Of a DNA stretch of 6,410 bases, positions 1-6,354 are shown piece after piece. Source of the DNA: JAAYHV01 sp964400515 (GTDB taxonomy: Bacteria; Bacillota; Clostridia; Peptostreptococcales; Anaerovoracaceae); NCBI GenBank assembly GCA_964400515.1, contig CAYNTJ010000017.1, forward strand, positions 1 through 6,410, in the 5' to 3' direction. Numbering within the stretch: position 1 is the stretch's first letter; every line of letters starts with the position of its first letter. The translations under genes were made by a program, and so were the position numbers. Under the pieces are notes generated by a model. It saw nothing but the letters and a program-made list of their open reading frames with translations. It made no database searches and was not told the DNA's origin.

Positions 1-51
1 TATTTAACGGATATAACTTATTCATATCTTGACCCAAGAGTAAAGGATTGA
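1..51 (+). CDS. dppB: 3' end of a DppB-type peptide ABC transporter permease (partial)
   Basis: An open frame enters from the left edge and stops at TGA 49-51, leaving the last 16 residues of a protein. The tail contains the tyrosine- and leucine-rich stretch ending in YLDPRVKD. Inner-membrane permeases of the DppB/OppB type characteristically end in a similar Y-x-x-LDPR-(I/V)-(R/K) motif, and this frame sits directly upstream of a dppC gene, as the permease pair does in most Dpp/Opp operons. The product would form the transport channel with DppC. The stop lies 12 nt before the dppC start, so the two are probably translated together. The fragment is short, so the assignment rests on this motif and the gene order. 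Confidence 0.8.
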   Translation, partial: YLTDITYSYLDPRVKD

Positions 52-63
52 CGAGGTAATGCT

Positions 64-942
64 ATGAAATTATTTAAAGGAAAAATAAAAAACAGAGGTA
101 TCATATCCCTGGGTTCAAGCATATATAATAATAAAACTGCTCTAATAGGAACAATTATACTGGGCGTGTTTGTTTTGATTGCCATATTTGGGCCTATTAT
201 TATGCCATTTTCCACTTTGGATTTCGGTAATCCTGAGGATATGCTAAAACCCCCAAGCCCTGAGCACTTACTGGGCACGGATGATATGGGTAGGGATATT
301 TTGGCAAATTTAGTTTCCGGAGCCAGGGTGTCGCTTTTAATCGGTGTTTTGGCAACGCTAATATCCATGGGTATAGGCACGATTATAGGCATTAGCGCCG
401 GCTATTTTGGGAAAGCAGTCGATAATATTCTTATGAGAATGACAGACTTCTTTTTGGTAATACCTTGGCTGCCATTGATGATGGTACTTGCTGCAATCCT
501 AGGTACAAGTATATGGAATATAATTTTTGTAATCGGTATTACCAGTTGGGCGGGGACGGCCAGGGTAGTAAGAGCTCAAACATTATCTGTAAAGGAAAGG
601 CAGTTTGTTGAAAGGACGGTGTCCTTGGGAGCGGGAAGCTTTCATATAATGCTTAAACATATTTTGCCCAATGTGTTTCCCTTGATTTTTGCAAATACGG
701 TACTAATTGCAGCGACTGCGATTATTTCAGAAACCACTTTAAGTTTTCTGGGTTTAGGGGATCCCACCAGGGCAAGTTGGGGCATGATGCTTCATTATGC
801 CTTTGAGAGCGGAGCTGCCAGTGCAGATGCTTATTGGTATTATTTGCCGCCGGGGATTTGCGTGGTATTGGTTGTATTATCCTTTGCCCTAATGGGATAT
901 GCTTTTGATGAAATAATGAATCCAAAATTCAAGGAGAGATAA
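64..942 (+). CDS. dppC: DppC/OppC-type permease of a peptide ABC transporter
   Basis: A 292-residue inner-membrane permease that would pair with DppB to form the pore of a dipeptide/oligopeptide (or nickel) importer. The N terminus is basic and followed by a first membrane segment at about residues 26-48. An extracytoplasmic stretch then carries the family motif HLLGTDDMGRD (69-79). Further membrane segments lie at about 89-113, 127-146, 150-167, 206-225 and 262-282. The cytoplasmic EAA loop that docks the ATPases is at about 182-206 and includes SLGAG and the ILPN element. The conserved FLGLGDPTRASWG segment is at 228-240. Length and domain order match the family (about 280-300 residues). 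The ATG at 64 has GAGGT at 53-57, six bases upstream. Substrate cannot be read from the permease; the two downstream peptidases favour peptides. Confidence 0.95.
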   Translation: MKLFKGKIKNRGIISLGSSIYNNKTALIGTIILGVFVLIAIFGPIIMPFSTLDFGNPEDMLKPPSPEHLLGTDDMGRDILANLVSGARVSLLIGVLATLISMGIGTIIGISAGYFGKAVDNILMRMTDFFLVIPWLPLMMVLAAILGTSIWNIIFVIGITSWAGTARVVRAQTLSVKERQFVERTVSLGAGSFHIMLKHILPNVFPLIFANTVLIAATAIISETTLSFLGLGDPTRASWGMMLHYAFESGAASADAYWYYLPPGICVVLVVLSFALMGYAFDEIMNPKFKER

Positions 943-943
943 T

Positions 944-1915
944 ATGAAACTGTTGGAAGTAAAAAATTTAAAAACCTATTTTAATATCTCTTCAGGACAG
1001 GTAAAAGCTGTAGATGATGTTAGTTTTGATTTGGATTATGGAGAATCTTTGGGATTAGTGGGAGAATCGGGTTGCGGAAAGACTACAAGCGCTTTATCCA
1101 TAGTTCAATTACTGCCAAAGGAAGGTAAGATTTATGGTGGTGAAATCCTTTTGGAAGGTGTGGACTTGGCTAAGCTAAGCGACTCGGAGATGCAAAGATA
1201 TCGCTGGAATGAGATTTCATTGGTTTTCCAAGGAGCAATGAATGCTTTGAATCCTGTGCAAAGAATAGGAAAGCAGATATCAGAAGCCATCGTTTTACAT
1301 CATCAACTGGGAAATGAGGAGGCTTTAAAAAAAGCAGGAGATATATTAGAACTGGTGGAAATTCCAAGGGAAAGGCTAATGAATTATCCCCATGAATTTA
1401 GCGGTGGCATGAAGCAAAGGGTAATGATAGCCATGGCCTTGGCATGTAATCCGAAAATAATAATAGGAGATGAACCCACAACAGCATTGGATGTTATGGT
1501 ACAGGCTCAAATTCTTAATTTAATAGAAAAGCTACGTAAAGAATTTAAAATGGGATTTATTTTAATAACCCATGATTTATCCATACTGGCGGAAACCTGC
1601 GATAAAATAGCCATAATGTATGCAGGTAAAATAGTTGAAATGGCCGAGGCAGAGGAGCTCTTTAGTAATCCTGTGCACCCTTATACGAAGAAATTAATAA
1701 GTTGTTTTCCGGATATGAAGGGAGAAAGAAAAATTAAGGAAGGGATTCCTGGGACTCCACCTAATATGATAGATTTACCCGGGGGCTGCCATTTTGCCCC
1801 AAGATGTGAACACGCAACAGACAGATGTAAACAAGAAACACCATGTATAATCGAAGTAAAGAAAAAACACTATGTATCATGCCATAATTGGGAGGTAATC
1901 AATAATGAACAATAA
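944..1915 (+). CDS. dppD: DppD/OppD-type ATP-binding subunit of the peptide transporter
   Basis: A 323-residue cytoplasmic ATPase that would power import as a heterodimer with DppF. Visible motifs are Walker A GESGCGKT (40-47), the Q-loop glutamine at 96 in VFQGAMNALNP, the ABC signature FSGGMKQ (152-158), Walker B IIIGDEPT (172-179, Asp176 and Glu177) and the switch histidine 210 in ITHD. The C-terminal oligopeptide-transporter domain has the HPYT motif (245-248) and four cysteines at 282, 288, 295 and 313, placed as in relatives where an iron-sulfur cluster has been reported; Cys301 is extra. The ATG at 944 lies one base after the dppC stop, and its ribosome site AAGGAGA (931-937) is inside dppC. 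The FQGAMNAL form of the Q-loop marks a subgroup that also includes oligosaccharide importers, so substrate is not settled by sequence alone. Confidence 0.95.
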   Translation: MKLLEVKNLKTYFNISSGQVKAVDDVSFDLDYGESLGLVGESGCGKTTSALSIVQLLPKEGKIYGGEILLEGVDLAKLSDSEMQRYRWNEISLVFQGAMNALNPVQRIGKQISEAIVLHHQLGNEEALKKAGDILELVEIPRERLMNYPHEFSGGMKQRVMIAMALACNPKIIIGDEPTTALDVMVQAQILNLIEKLRKEFKMGFILITHDLSILAETCDKIAIMYAGKIVEMAEAEELFSNPVHPYTKKLISCFPDMKGERKIKEGIPGTPPNMIDLPGGCHFAPRCEHATDRCKQETPCIIEVKKKHYVSCHNWEVINNEQ

Positions 1916-2912
1916 TATTATTGAAGTGAAAAACCTTAAAGTTTATTTTAAGCTTAAAAATGTTTTTAGCAAAGGCGGTAAAAAAGTAGTAAAGGCGGTG
2001 GATGGTGTTAGTTTTGAAATAAAAAGGGGAGAGATATTATCATTAGTCGGGGAATCCGGAAGCGGAAAGACAACTACGGGTAAAGCATTGCTTCAGCTTG
2101 TGGAAAGCGAATACGATATCTTAAAATTTCAAGATGAAGAAATAGTATTGGATAAAAAGGGATTAAAAGAATTCAGACAAAAAGCCCAGATGATTTATCA
2201 GGATCCATATCAATCGTTAAATCCAAGGCAGCAGATATTAGATATAGTATTAGAGCCTTTAAAGGTTAATAAACTAGTTGATAATGAAGCTGAGGGGCTT
2301 AAGCTTGCAAAGGAAGCTTTGGAGCAGGCGGGGCTAAAGCCCGGGGAAGACTATTTCTATAGATATCCCTATGAACTTTCCGGTGGTCAGAGACAAAGGG
2401 TTGTAATAGCAAGTTCCATGATAATGAAACCTAAATTTGTAGTGGCAGATGAGCCTGTCTCAATGCTGGATGCATCCATTAGAACCGGCATACTTAAACT
2501 GATGCTGGAGCTAAAAGATAAAAATGATTTGGCATATTTGTTTATTACCCATGATCTATCTTTGGCTTGGCTGATTTCGGATAGAATAGCTATTATGTAT
2601 TTGGGGAAAATAATGGAAATAGGAGAAGCAGATACAATTGTTAATTGCGGAGCGCATCCCTATACAAAAGCATTAATGAATGTTATGCCAAAGCCGGGTA
2701 TAAAAAGAAAAGGGCTTAGAGATGTTTTGGAAGGAGAGGTCCCAAATCCCACTGAGATATATAGGGGTTGTAAATTCTGCAACAGATGTTCTATGGCGAA
2801 GAAAATTTGCTTTGAAGTGGAACCTGAAATGAAAAAAATAGGAAATGATCATTTTGCTGCGTGCCATATGATAGAGGACTCAGCTGAAAGGAAAATTCAT
2901 GAATGCATATAA
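1905..2912 (+). CDS. dppF: DppF/OppF-type ATP-binding subunit of the peptide transporter
   Basis: A 335-residue second ATPase of the same importer. Motifs are Walker A GESGSGKT (49-56), Q-loop Gln99 in IYQDPYQSLNP, signature LSGGQRQ (158-164), Walker B with ADEPVSMLD (181-189, Asp182 and Glu183) and the switch histidine 216 in ITHDLS. The HPYTKAL element (251-257) begins the C-terminal extension, whose cysteines 289, 295, 302 and 320 repeat the spacing seen in DppD; Cys292 is additional. The ATG at 1905 lies inside the end of dppD, an 11-nt overlap, with GGAGGT at 1891-1896 eight bases upstream, so coupled translation is expected. The ATPase differs enough from DppD in loops and C terminus to be a distinct paralogue rather than a recent duplicate. 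All catalytic motifs are intact. Confidence 0.95.
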   Translation: MNNNIIEVKNLKVYFKLKNVFSKGGKKVVKAVDGVSFEIKRGEILSLVGESGSGKTTTGKALLQLVESEYDILKFQDEEIVLDKKGLKEFRQKAQMIYQDPYQSLNPRQQILDIVLEPLKVNKLVDNEAEGLKLAKEALEQAGLKPGEDYFYRYPYELSGGQRQRVVIASSMIMKPKFVVADEPVSMLDASIRTGILKLMLELKDKNDLAYLFITHDLSLAWLISDRIAIMYLGKIMEIGEADTIVNCGAHPYTKALMNVMPKPGIKRKGLRDVLEGEVPNPTEIYRGCKFCNRCSMAKKICFEVEPEMKKIGNDHFAACHMIEDSAERKIHECI

Positions 2913-4083
2913 TATTGCTGAAAAAATAAATGTGGGAAAGATAGCCGGTGACATGGTGAAAATCCCCAGTTATTCATATATGGAAAACCAAGAAGAAGAA
3001 ATAGCCGATTATATTTATAATTTCTTTTTAAATAATGATATTGAAGTAAAAAAAGTATATATAGATGAAGGCAGACCGAATGTGATAGCAAAGATACCGG
3101 GTAAGGGAGGAAAATCTCTTATGCTTTGTGGTCATATGGACACAGTGCCTCCATATGATATGAAGAATCCCTTTTCCGGAGAAATCAAAGATGGTATACT
3201 TTATGGTAGAGGTTCATGTGACATGAAAGGACCTTTAGCTTCTATGATGGTGGCAATGGCAGCAATTAAAAAAGCTCATATAACCTTGGACGGAGATTTG
3301 TATTTCAGCGCATTAATAGATGAAGAGGAGAGGGGAAGCGGTGTAGAAGCTCTTATCATTGATTGGCCTGATATCGATGCTGTTATTGTGGGAGAGCCTA
3401 CTCGGCTGAACATTTGCCTTGGACATAAAGGTTTAGAATGGATAAAGGTGGAGATTTCCGGTAAAAAAGTACATAGCGGAAACATGAAAAATGGTGTAAA
3501 CGCCATTAATATGGCGGCAAAGCTTATAAACTACCTGGAAGATGTTTATTCCTTGGAATTGTCTTCAAGAAAACATAAAATACTTGGGGAGGCAACTATT
3601 AATATCGGCACTATAAACGGTGGAGACCAACCTAGTACGGTACCCGACAAATGTATTATTACATTGGACAGGCGTTTTATTATTGGAGAGACAAAGGAAC
3701 AAGTATATGGGGAGCTTAAGGGTATAACCGGATATTTATCCAATAAATATGCCGGCTTCAGTTCTAAAATATCAAATTTATTTGAGGATGAAAATTTTCC
3801 TTCACATTTACCGTTTTGTACTGATGAGGGAAGTGATATAGTAGTATCCATAAAGAACTCCATGGAGCATAATGGGATTTTTGATAAAGAAGTAATGGCC
3901 TTTGCTGCTTGGAGCGATGCGGGCATGATAAGTGCAAAAACCAATAGCAGCTGTGTTGTTTTGGGGCCCGGAGATTTGACACTGGCCCATTCTGCCGATG
4001 AATTAATTGGGATAGATGAGCTTGAAGAGGCTGTAAAGCTATATATAGGAATAATATTAGATTATTGTATTAAGGAGGAATAA
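2899..4083 (+). CDS. ArgE/DapE-like M20 family metallopeptidase or deacylase
   Basis: A 394-residue cytoplasmic metalloenzyme of the M20 (ArgE/DapE/ACY1/CPG2) superfamily, which uses one or two zinc or similar ions to cut amide bonds of dipeptides or N-acyl amino acids. Family residues are visible in order: His79 and Asp81 in CGHMDTVP, the bridging Asp108 in GRGSCDMKG, catalytic Glu142 with metal ligand Glu143 in IDEEER, ligand Glu166 in VGEPT, the dimerisation-domain histidine 192 in KVHSG, and the last ligand His364 in LAHSADE. There is no signal peptide. The ATG at 2899 overlaps dppF by 14 nt and has AAAGGA at 2887-2892. Its position after an importer suggests it processes the imported substrate. 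It could be annotated as succinyl-diaminopimelate desuccinylase or acetylornithine deacetylase, but I see no lysine or arginine pathway genes nearby, so the exact substrate is open. Confidence 0.9.
   Translation: MNAYNIAEKINVGKIAGDMVKIPSYSYMENQEEEIADYIYNFFLNNDIEVKKVYIDEGRPNVIAKIPGKGGKSLMLCGHMDTVPPYDMKNPFSGEIKDGILYGRGSCDMKGPLASMMVAMAAIKKAHITLDGDLYFSALIDEEERGSGVEALIIDWPDIDAVIVGEPTRLNICLGHKGLEWIKVEISGKKVHSGNMKNGVNAINMAAKLINYLEDVYSLELSSRKHKILGEATINIGTINGGDQPSTVPDKCIITLDRRFIIGETKEQVYGELKGITGYLSNKYAGFSSKISNLFEDENFPSHLPFCTDEGSDIVVSIKNSMEHNGIFDKEVMAFAAWSDAGMISAKTNSSCVVLGPGDLTLAHSADELIGIDELEEAVKLYIGIILDYCIKEE
4073..4078 (+). promoter_or_regulatory. Ribosome binding site that fixes a GTG start
   Basis: AGGAGG (within TAAGGAGGAA) lies five bases before GTG 4084. 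The codon just before that GTG is the in-frame TAA stop of the previous gene, so no earlier start is possible. The next in-frame ATG lies about 50 codons downstream and would remove the N-terminal helix and first strand of the M20 fold. GTG is therefore the supported start. Confidence 0.85.
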
Positions 4084-6144
4084 GTGGGTATTAACAGTAA
4101 TATAAATGAATATATAGACAAAAGTAAAGATGAAATATTAGAGGATATTTCTAAACTTGTGAGAATTAAAAGTTTTACTGATAATATCAAAGAGGTAAGG
4201 GACGCGCTTAACTGTGCTTTGGAATTGGCCGAGGGTATGGGTTTTAAAACAATGAAAACCACGACTAATGATGTGGGTATTGTGGAAATGGGGCAGGGAG
4301 ATGAATGCGTCGGAATTCTTGTGCATGTTGATGTGGTAGGCCTTGGTGATATTGACAAATGGGAGACGGATCCCTTTGAATGTGTTATTAAGAATGGATA
4401 TGTATGGGGAAGAGGAACCATTGATGATAAGGGTCCTGTAATTATGTCTTTGTATGCCATGAAAGCAATCAAGGAAATGGGTATAGAACTAAATAAAAGG
4501 ATTTGGCTTATAATAGGAACCAGTGAAGAAGGCGTTTGGACCGATATGGAAAACTTCAAGAAGGAATTTGATGTGCCAAACTATGGGTTTTCGCCGGATG
4601 GTGAATTTCCCATTTACAATATAGAAAAGGGTTACGCTGACATGGAATTGTTTTTTTCGGAGCCAAAGAGACAGCTTTTGGAGAAGCTTGAATCCGGGGA
4701 CAGTCCAAATACAATACCATCAAAGGCTGTAATAAAATTAAAGGACTCAAAGGAAGAAAAGTATAACGGGGTTTCGGTTCATAGTTCTACCCCTGACAAA
4801 GGAATCAATGCTATTGAAAAGCTTTGCTTGGAAAGCAATCTTGAAAATGATTTCAATTTTGTAAGATTTATCATGGATTTTTTCAAGGAGGAGCATCAGG
4901 GCTTAGCCATGGGGCTAGATGACGGGACAGAATATTACAAGGGTCAATATGTGGGTAAAACTTCAGTTGCACCGACTATTTTAAGGCTGACAGAAACGGG
5001 TGTATATTTAAACTTAAATATTAGGCAAAGATACGGTTTATCCGTTAAAGATATTATTGAAGCATTTAACCGATTGGGCGGAGAGTATTCCTTTGCATCA
5101 GTATTAAAGGAATGTTTAGAACCCATGATGGTAAGCAAAAATGAAGAGCATCTTCAGATTATGAAAAAAGTATCAGAGGATTTTAATTGCGACGGGAGTT
5201 TTAAGGTTGCCGATGGGGCTTCTTACGCCAAAGCAATTAGTAATTGTGTATCATGGGGACCGGTTTTTGAAAATGATGAAAGTGGCGCCCATGAAGAAAA
5301 CGAACGTTTGTCCATAGACAGTATGATGAAGGCAACTAAAATGTATGCTACTTATCTCATAAGAACAGCCAGCAATATAGATAAACAAATAAAGCTAAAG
5401 GAAATGACCAGCCTGGAAAAAGGATTATCACTGCTGGAATTATTTACGGAGCCTCCGCTAAGATACACAATGCCACAGCTTGTGGAAAAAACAGCCATGA
5501 ACAGGACAACCTTATACAGAAATCTAAGCACCTTGGAAAGTGCCGGATTGTTGGTAAAGGACGAAAAAACAAAGATGTATTCTTTGGGACCCACCACATA
5601 CAGATTGGGAAACATATATCTTAGTAACTCCAATTATCAAGAAAAAGTATATTCAATACTTATGAATATTGCAGTGGAAACAAAAGAATCGGTGGGACTG
5701 GCCAGAAGAGATGGATATAAAGTTGTATCAATTTATGCTGTAGAAGCCCATCAATCCATGAAAATGAATGATAGACCCGGGACCTTCTATCCCATGAACA
5801 AAGGTACTTACGGAAAAGGCCTGATGGCTTTTCATGATAATCCCATTACAGCAGAAGTATTAGATGAATACACATTTGAAAAAACCGCCCCTAATACCCT
5901 TACAAAGACGGAGGATATTCTGGAGGAATATCGAAAAATAAGAAAGCAGGGGTATGTACTAAGCATTGAAGAAACCCACGAGTATATAGTAGGAGTCGGG
6001 GTGCCCATAAGAGGTCTTGACAAAAGGTACAATAATATTGTGGCTGTATCTTTCTTTAAACAGAAGGACTATTTGGAAAAGATAGAGTTTATTAAAGATG
6101 TACTCTTTAAGTACAAAGATGAATTGGAAAAAATAATTAAATAA
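4084..6144 (+). CDS. Fusion protein: PepV-like M20 dipeptidase joined to a complete IclR-type transcription regulator
   Basis: A 686-residue protein with two full modules. Residues 1-430 form a PepV/Sapep-like M20 dipeptidase: His81 and Asp83 in HVDVVG, bridging Asp114 in GRGTIDDKGP, catalytic Glu148 and ligand Glu149 in GTSEEGVW, ligand Asp172 in SPDGEFP, the inter-domain His233 in VSVHSSTPDKG and final ligand His403 in SGAHEENE. After a linker of about 10 residues (431-440), residues 441-686 form an IclR regulator. It starts with SLEKGLSLLELF, has a winged helix-turn-helix at about 460-505 with recognition region NRTTLYRNLSTLESAGLL, and continues into the effector domain (about 515-685) with GTYGKGLMAF and the GYVLSIEET...VGVPIRG block. 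Each part is near the usual family length (PepV is slightly longer). The known roles are dipeptide hydrolysis and DNA binding; that one chain does both is inferred. It starts at GTG directly after the previous stop. I see no frameshift or inserted sequence at the junction. Confidence 0.92.
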   Translation: MGINSNINEYIDKSKDEILEDISKLVRIKSFTDNIKEVRDALNCALELAEGMGFKTMKTTTNDVGIVEMGQGDECVGILVHVDVVGLGDIDKWETDPFECVIKNGYVWGRGTIDDKGPVIMSLYAMKAIKEMGIELNKRIWLIIGTSEEGVWTDMENFKKEFDVPNYGFSPDGEFPIYNIEKGYADMELFFSEPKRQLLEKLESGDSPNTIPSKAVIKLKDSKEEKYNGVSVHSSTPDKGINAIEKLCLESNLENDFNFVRFIMDFFKEEHQGLAMGLDDGTEYYKGQYVGKTSVAPTILRLTETGVYLNLNIRQRYGLSVKDIIEAFNRLGGEYSFASVLKECLEPMMVSKNEEHLQIMKKVSEDFNCDGSFKVADGASYAKAISNCVSWGPVFENDESGAHEENERLSIDSMMKATKMYATYLIRTASNIDKQIKLKEMTSLEKGLSLLELFTEPPLRYTMPQLVEKTAMNRTTLYRNLSTLESAGLLVKDEKTKMYSLGPTTYRLGNIYLSNSNYQEKVYSILMNIAVETKESVGLARRDGYKVVSIYAVEAHQSMKMNDRPGTFYPMNKGTYGKGLMAFHDNPITAEVLDEYTFEKTAPNTLTKTEDILEEYRKIRKQGYVLSIEETHEYIVGVGVPIRGLDKRYNNIVAVSFFKQKDYLEKIEFIKDVLFKYKDELEKIIK
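5404..6141 (+). other. IclR domain coding segment of the fusion protein
   Basis: This is the part of the fusion gene that encodes residues 441-686. It begins at an in-frame ATG exactly where a stand-alone IclR protein would begin (MTSLEKGL), and the 246-residue product would have normal IclR length. IclR proteins bind DNA through the N-terminal winged helix as dimers or tetramers and sense a small molecule with the C-terminal GAF-like domain. Here the DNA-binding domain lies in the middle of the chain, with the peptidase attached to its N-terminal side. The ATG itself has AAAGGA only one base upstream (5397-5402), too close for efficient initiation, which supports synthesis mainly as a fusion. 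Confidence 0.85.
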
Positions 6145-6153
6145 TTAATATAA

Positions 6154-6182
6154 TTGACATAATCATTAGCTAGTGTTAATAT
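6154..6182 (+). promoter_or_regulatory. Predicted promoter of the tRNA-Leu gene
   Basis: A perfect -35 box TTGACA (6154-6159) is followed after 17 bases by TAATAT (6177-6182), a four-of-six match to TATAAT. The -10 is preceded by TG at 6174-6175 with one base between, giving an extended -10. Transcription would start near 6189, about 15 bases before the tRNA. It lies ten bases after the stop codon of the fusion gene, so it serves the tRNA independently of the operon. Confidence 0.75.
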
Positions 6183-6203
6183 AAAAAAAGTGATTATTTA
6201 TTT

Positions 6204-6289
6204 GCGGATATGGCGGAATTGGTAGACGCGCACGGTTCAGGTCCGTGTGATTAATAATCATGGGGGTTCGAATCCCTTTATCCGCACCA
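6204..6289 (+). tRNA. tRNA-Leu with anticodon CAG
   Basis: An 86-nt class II tRNA with encoded CCA (6287-6289). The acceptor stem pairs GCGGATA (6204-6210) with TATCCGC (6279-6285), followed by discriminator A6286. The D arm contains the usual GGTAGAC stretch. The anticodon stem pairs CACGG (6231-6235) with CCGTG (6243-6247) around the loop TTCAGGT, placing CAG at 6238-6240, which reads the leucine codon CUG. The long variable arm typical of leucine tRNAs is a 5-bp hairpin, TGATT (6248-6252) with AATCA (6256-6260). The T arm has loop TTCGAAT (6267-6273) on a stem with two G-U pairs. It looks fully functional. Confidence 0.97.
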
Positions 6290-6311
6290 AAGCACCCAAG
6301 GGTGCTTTTTT
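6290..6311 (+). terminator. Rho-independent terminator after tRNA-Leu
   Basis: AAGCACC (6290-6296) pairs with GGTGCTT (6301-6307) across a four-base loop CAAG, and a run of six T residues spans 6306-6311. It begins at the base after the encoded CCA, so it ends the tRNA transcript. No clear terminator is seen between the operon and the tRNA, so this may also end operon read-through transcripts. Confidence 0.85.
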
Positions 6312-6314
6312 GTT

Positions 6315-6354
6315 TAGGTATTTAGAATAGTGGTAAATATATTAATAATACCTA
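6315..6354. repeat. Imperfect inverted repeat downstream of the terminator
   Basis: TAGGTATT (6315-6322) is the exact reverse complement of AATACCTA (6347-6354), with 24 bases between. A second, overlapping pair, TATTTA (6319-6324) and TAAATA (6334-6339), offers an alternative hairpin. There is no T-run after it. The surrounding sequence, 6312-6410, is very AT-rich and holds no convincing gene. The repeat could be an operator or leader structure of a gene beyond the right edge, or chance in AT-rich DNA. Confidence 0.35.

Noticed and set aside
18..392. 124-codon minus-strand open frame opposite dppC
   Set aside because: Its hydrophobic, proline-rich composition mirrors the membrane protein on the other strand; there is no independent evidence of coding.
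3546..3944. 132-codon minus-strand open frame inside the ArgE/DapE-like gene
   Set aside because: Antisense shadow of a gene with intact catalytic motifs, with no recognisable domain and no clear ribosome site considered convincing.
4062..4559. 165-codon minus-strand open frame opposite the start of the fusion gene
   Set aside because: It lies wholly antisense to the well-supported M20 domain (except for a few bases over the previous gene), is rich in Ser, Ile, Leu and Pro as expected of a shadow frame, and matches no family I recognise.
5371..5406. Possible assembly or sequencing error creating the peptidase-IclR fusion
   Set aside because: Both modules read in the same frame with no composition break, and the linker reads as ordinary coding sequence. 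A substitution error at a stop codon cannot be excluded from one sequence, so it is listed as a refuting test instead.
2899..6144. Tandem duplication of one M20 gene
   Set aside because: The two M20 domains differ in nearly every motif flank and in overall layout, pointing to separate subfamilies rather than recent copies.
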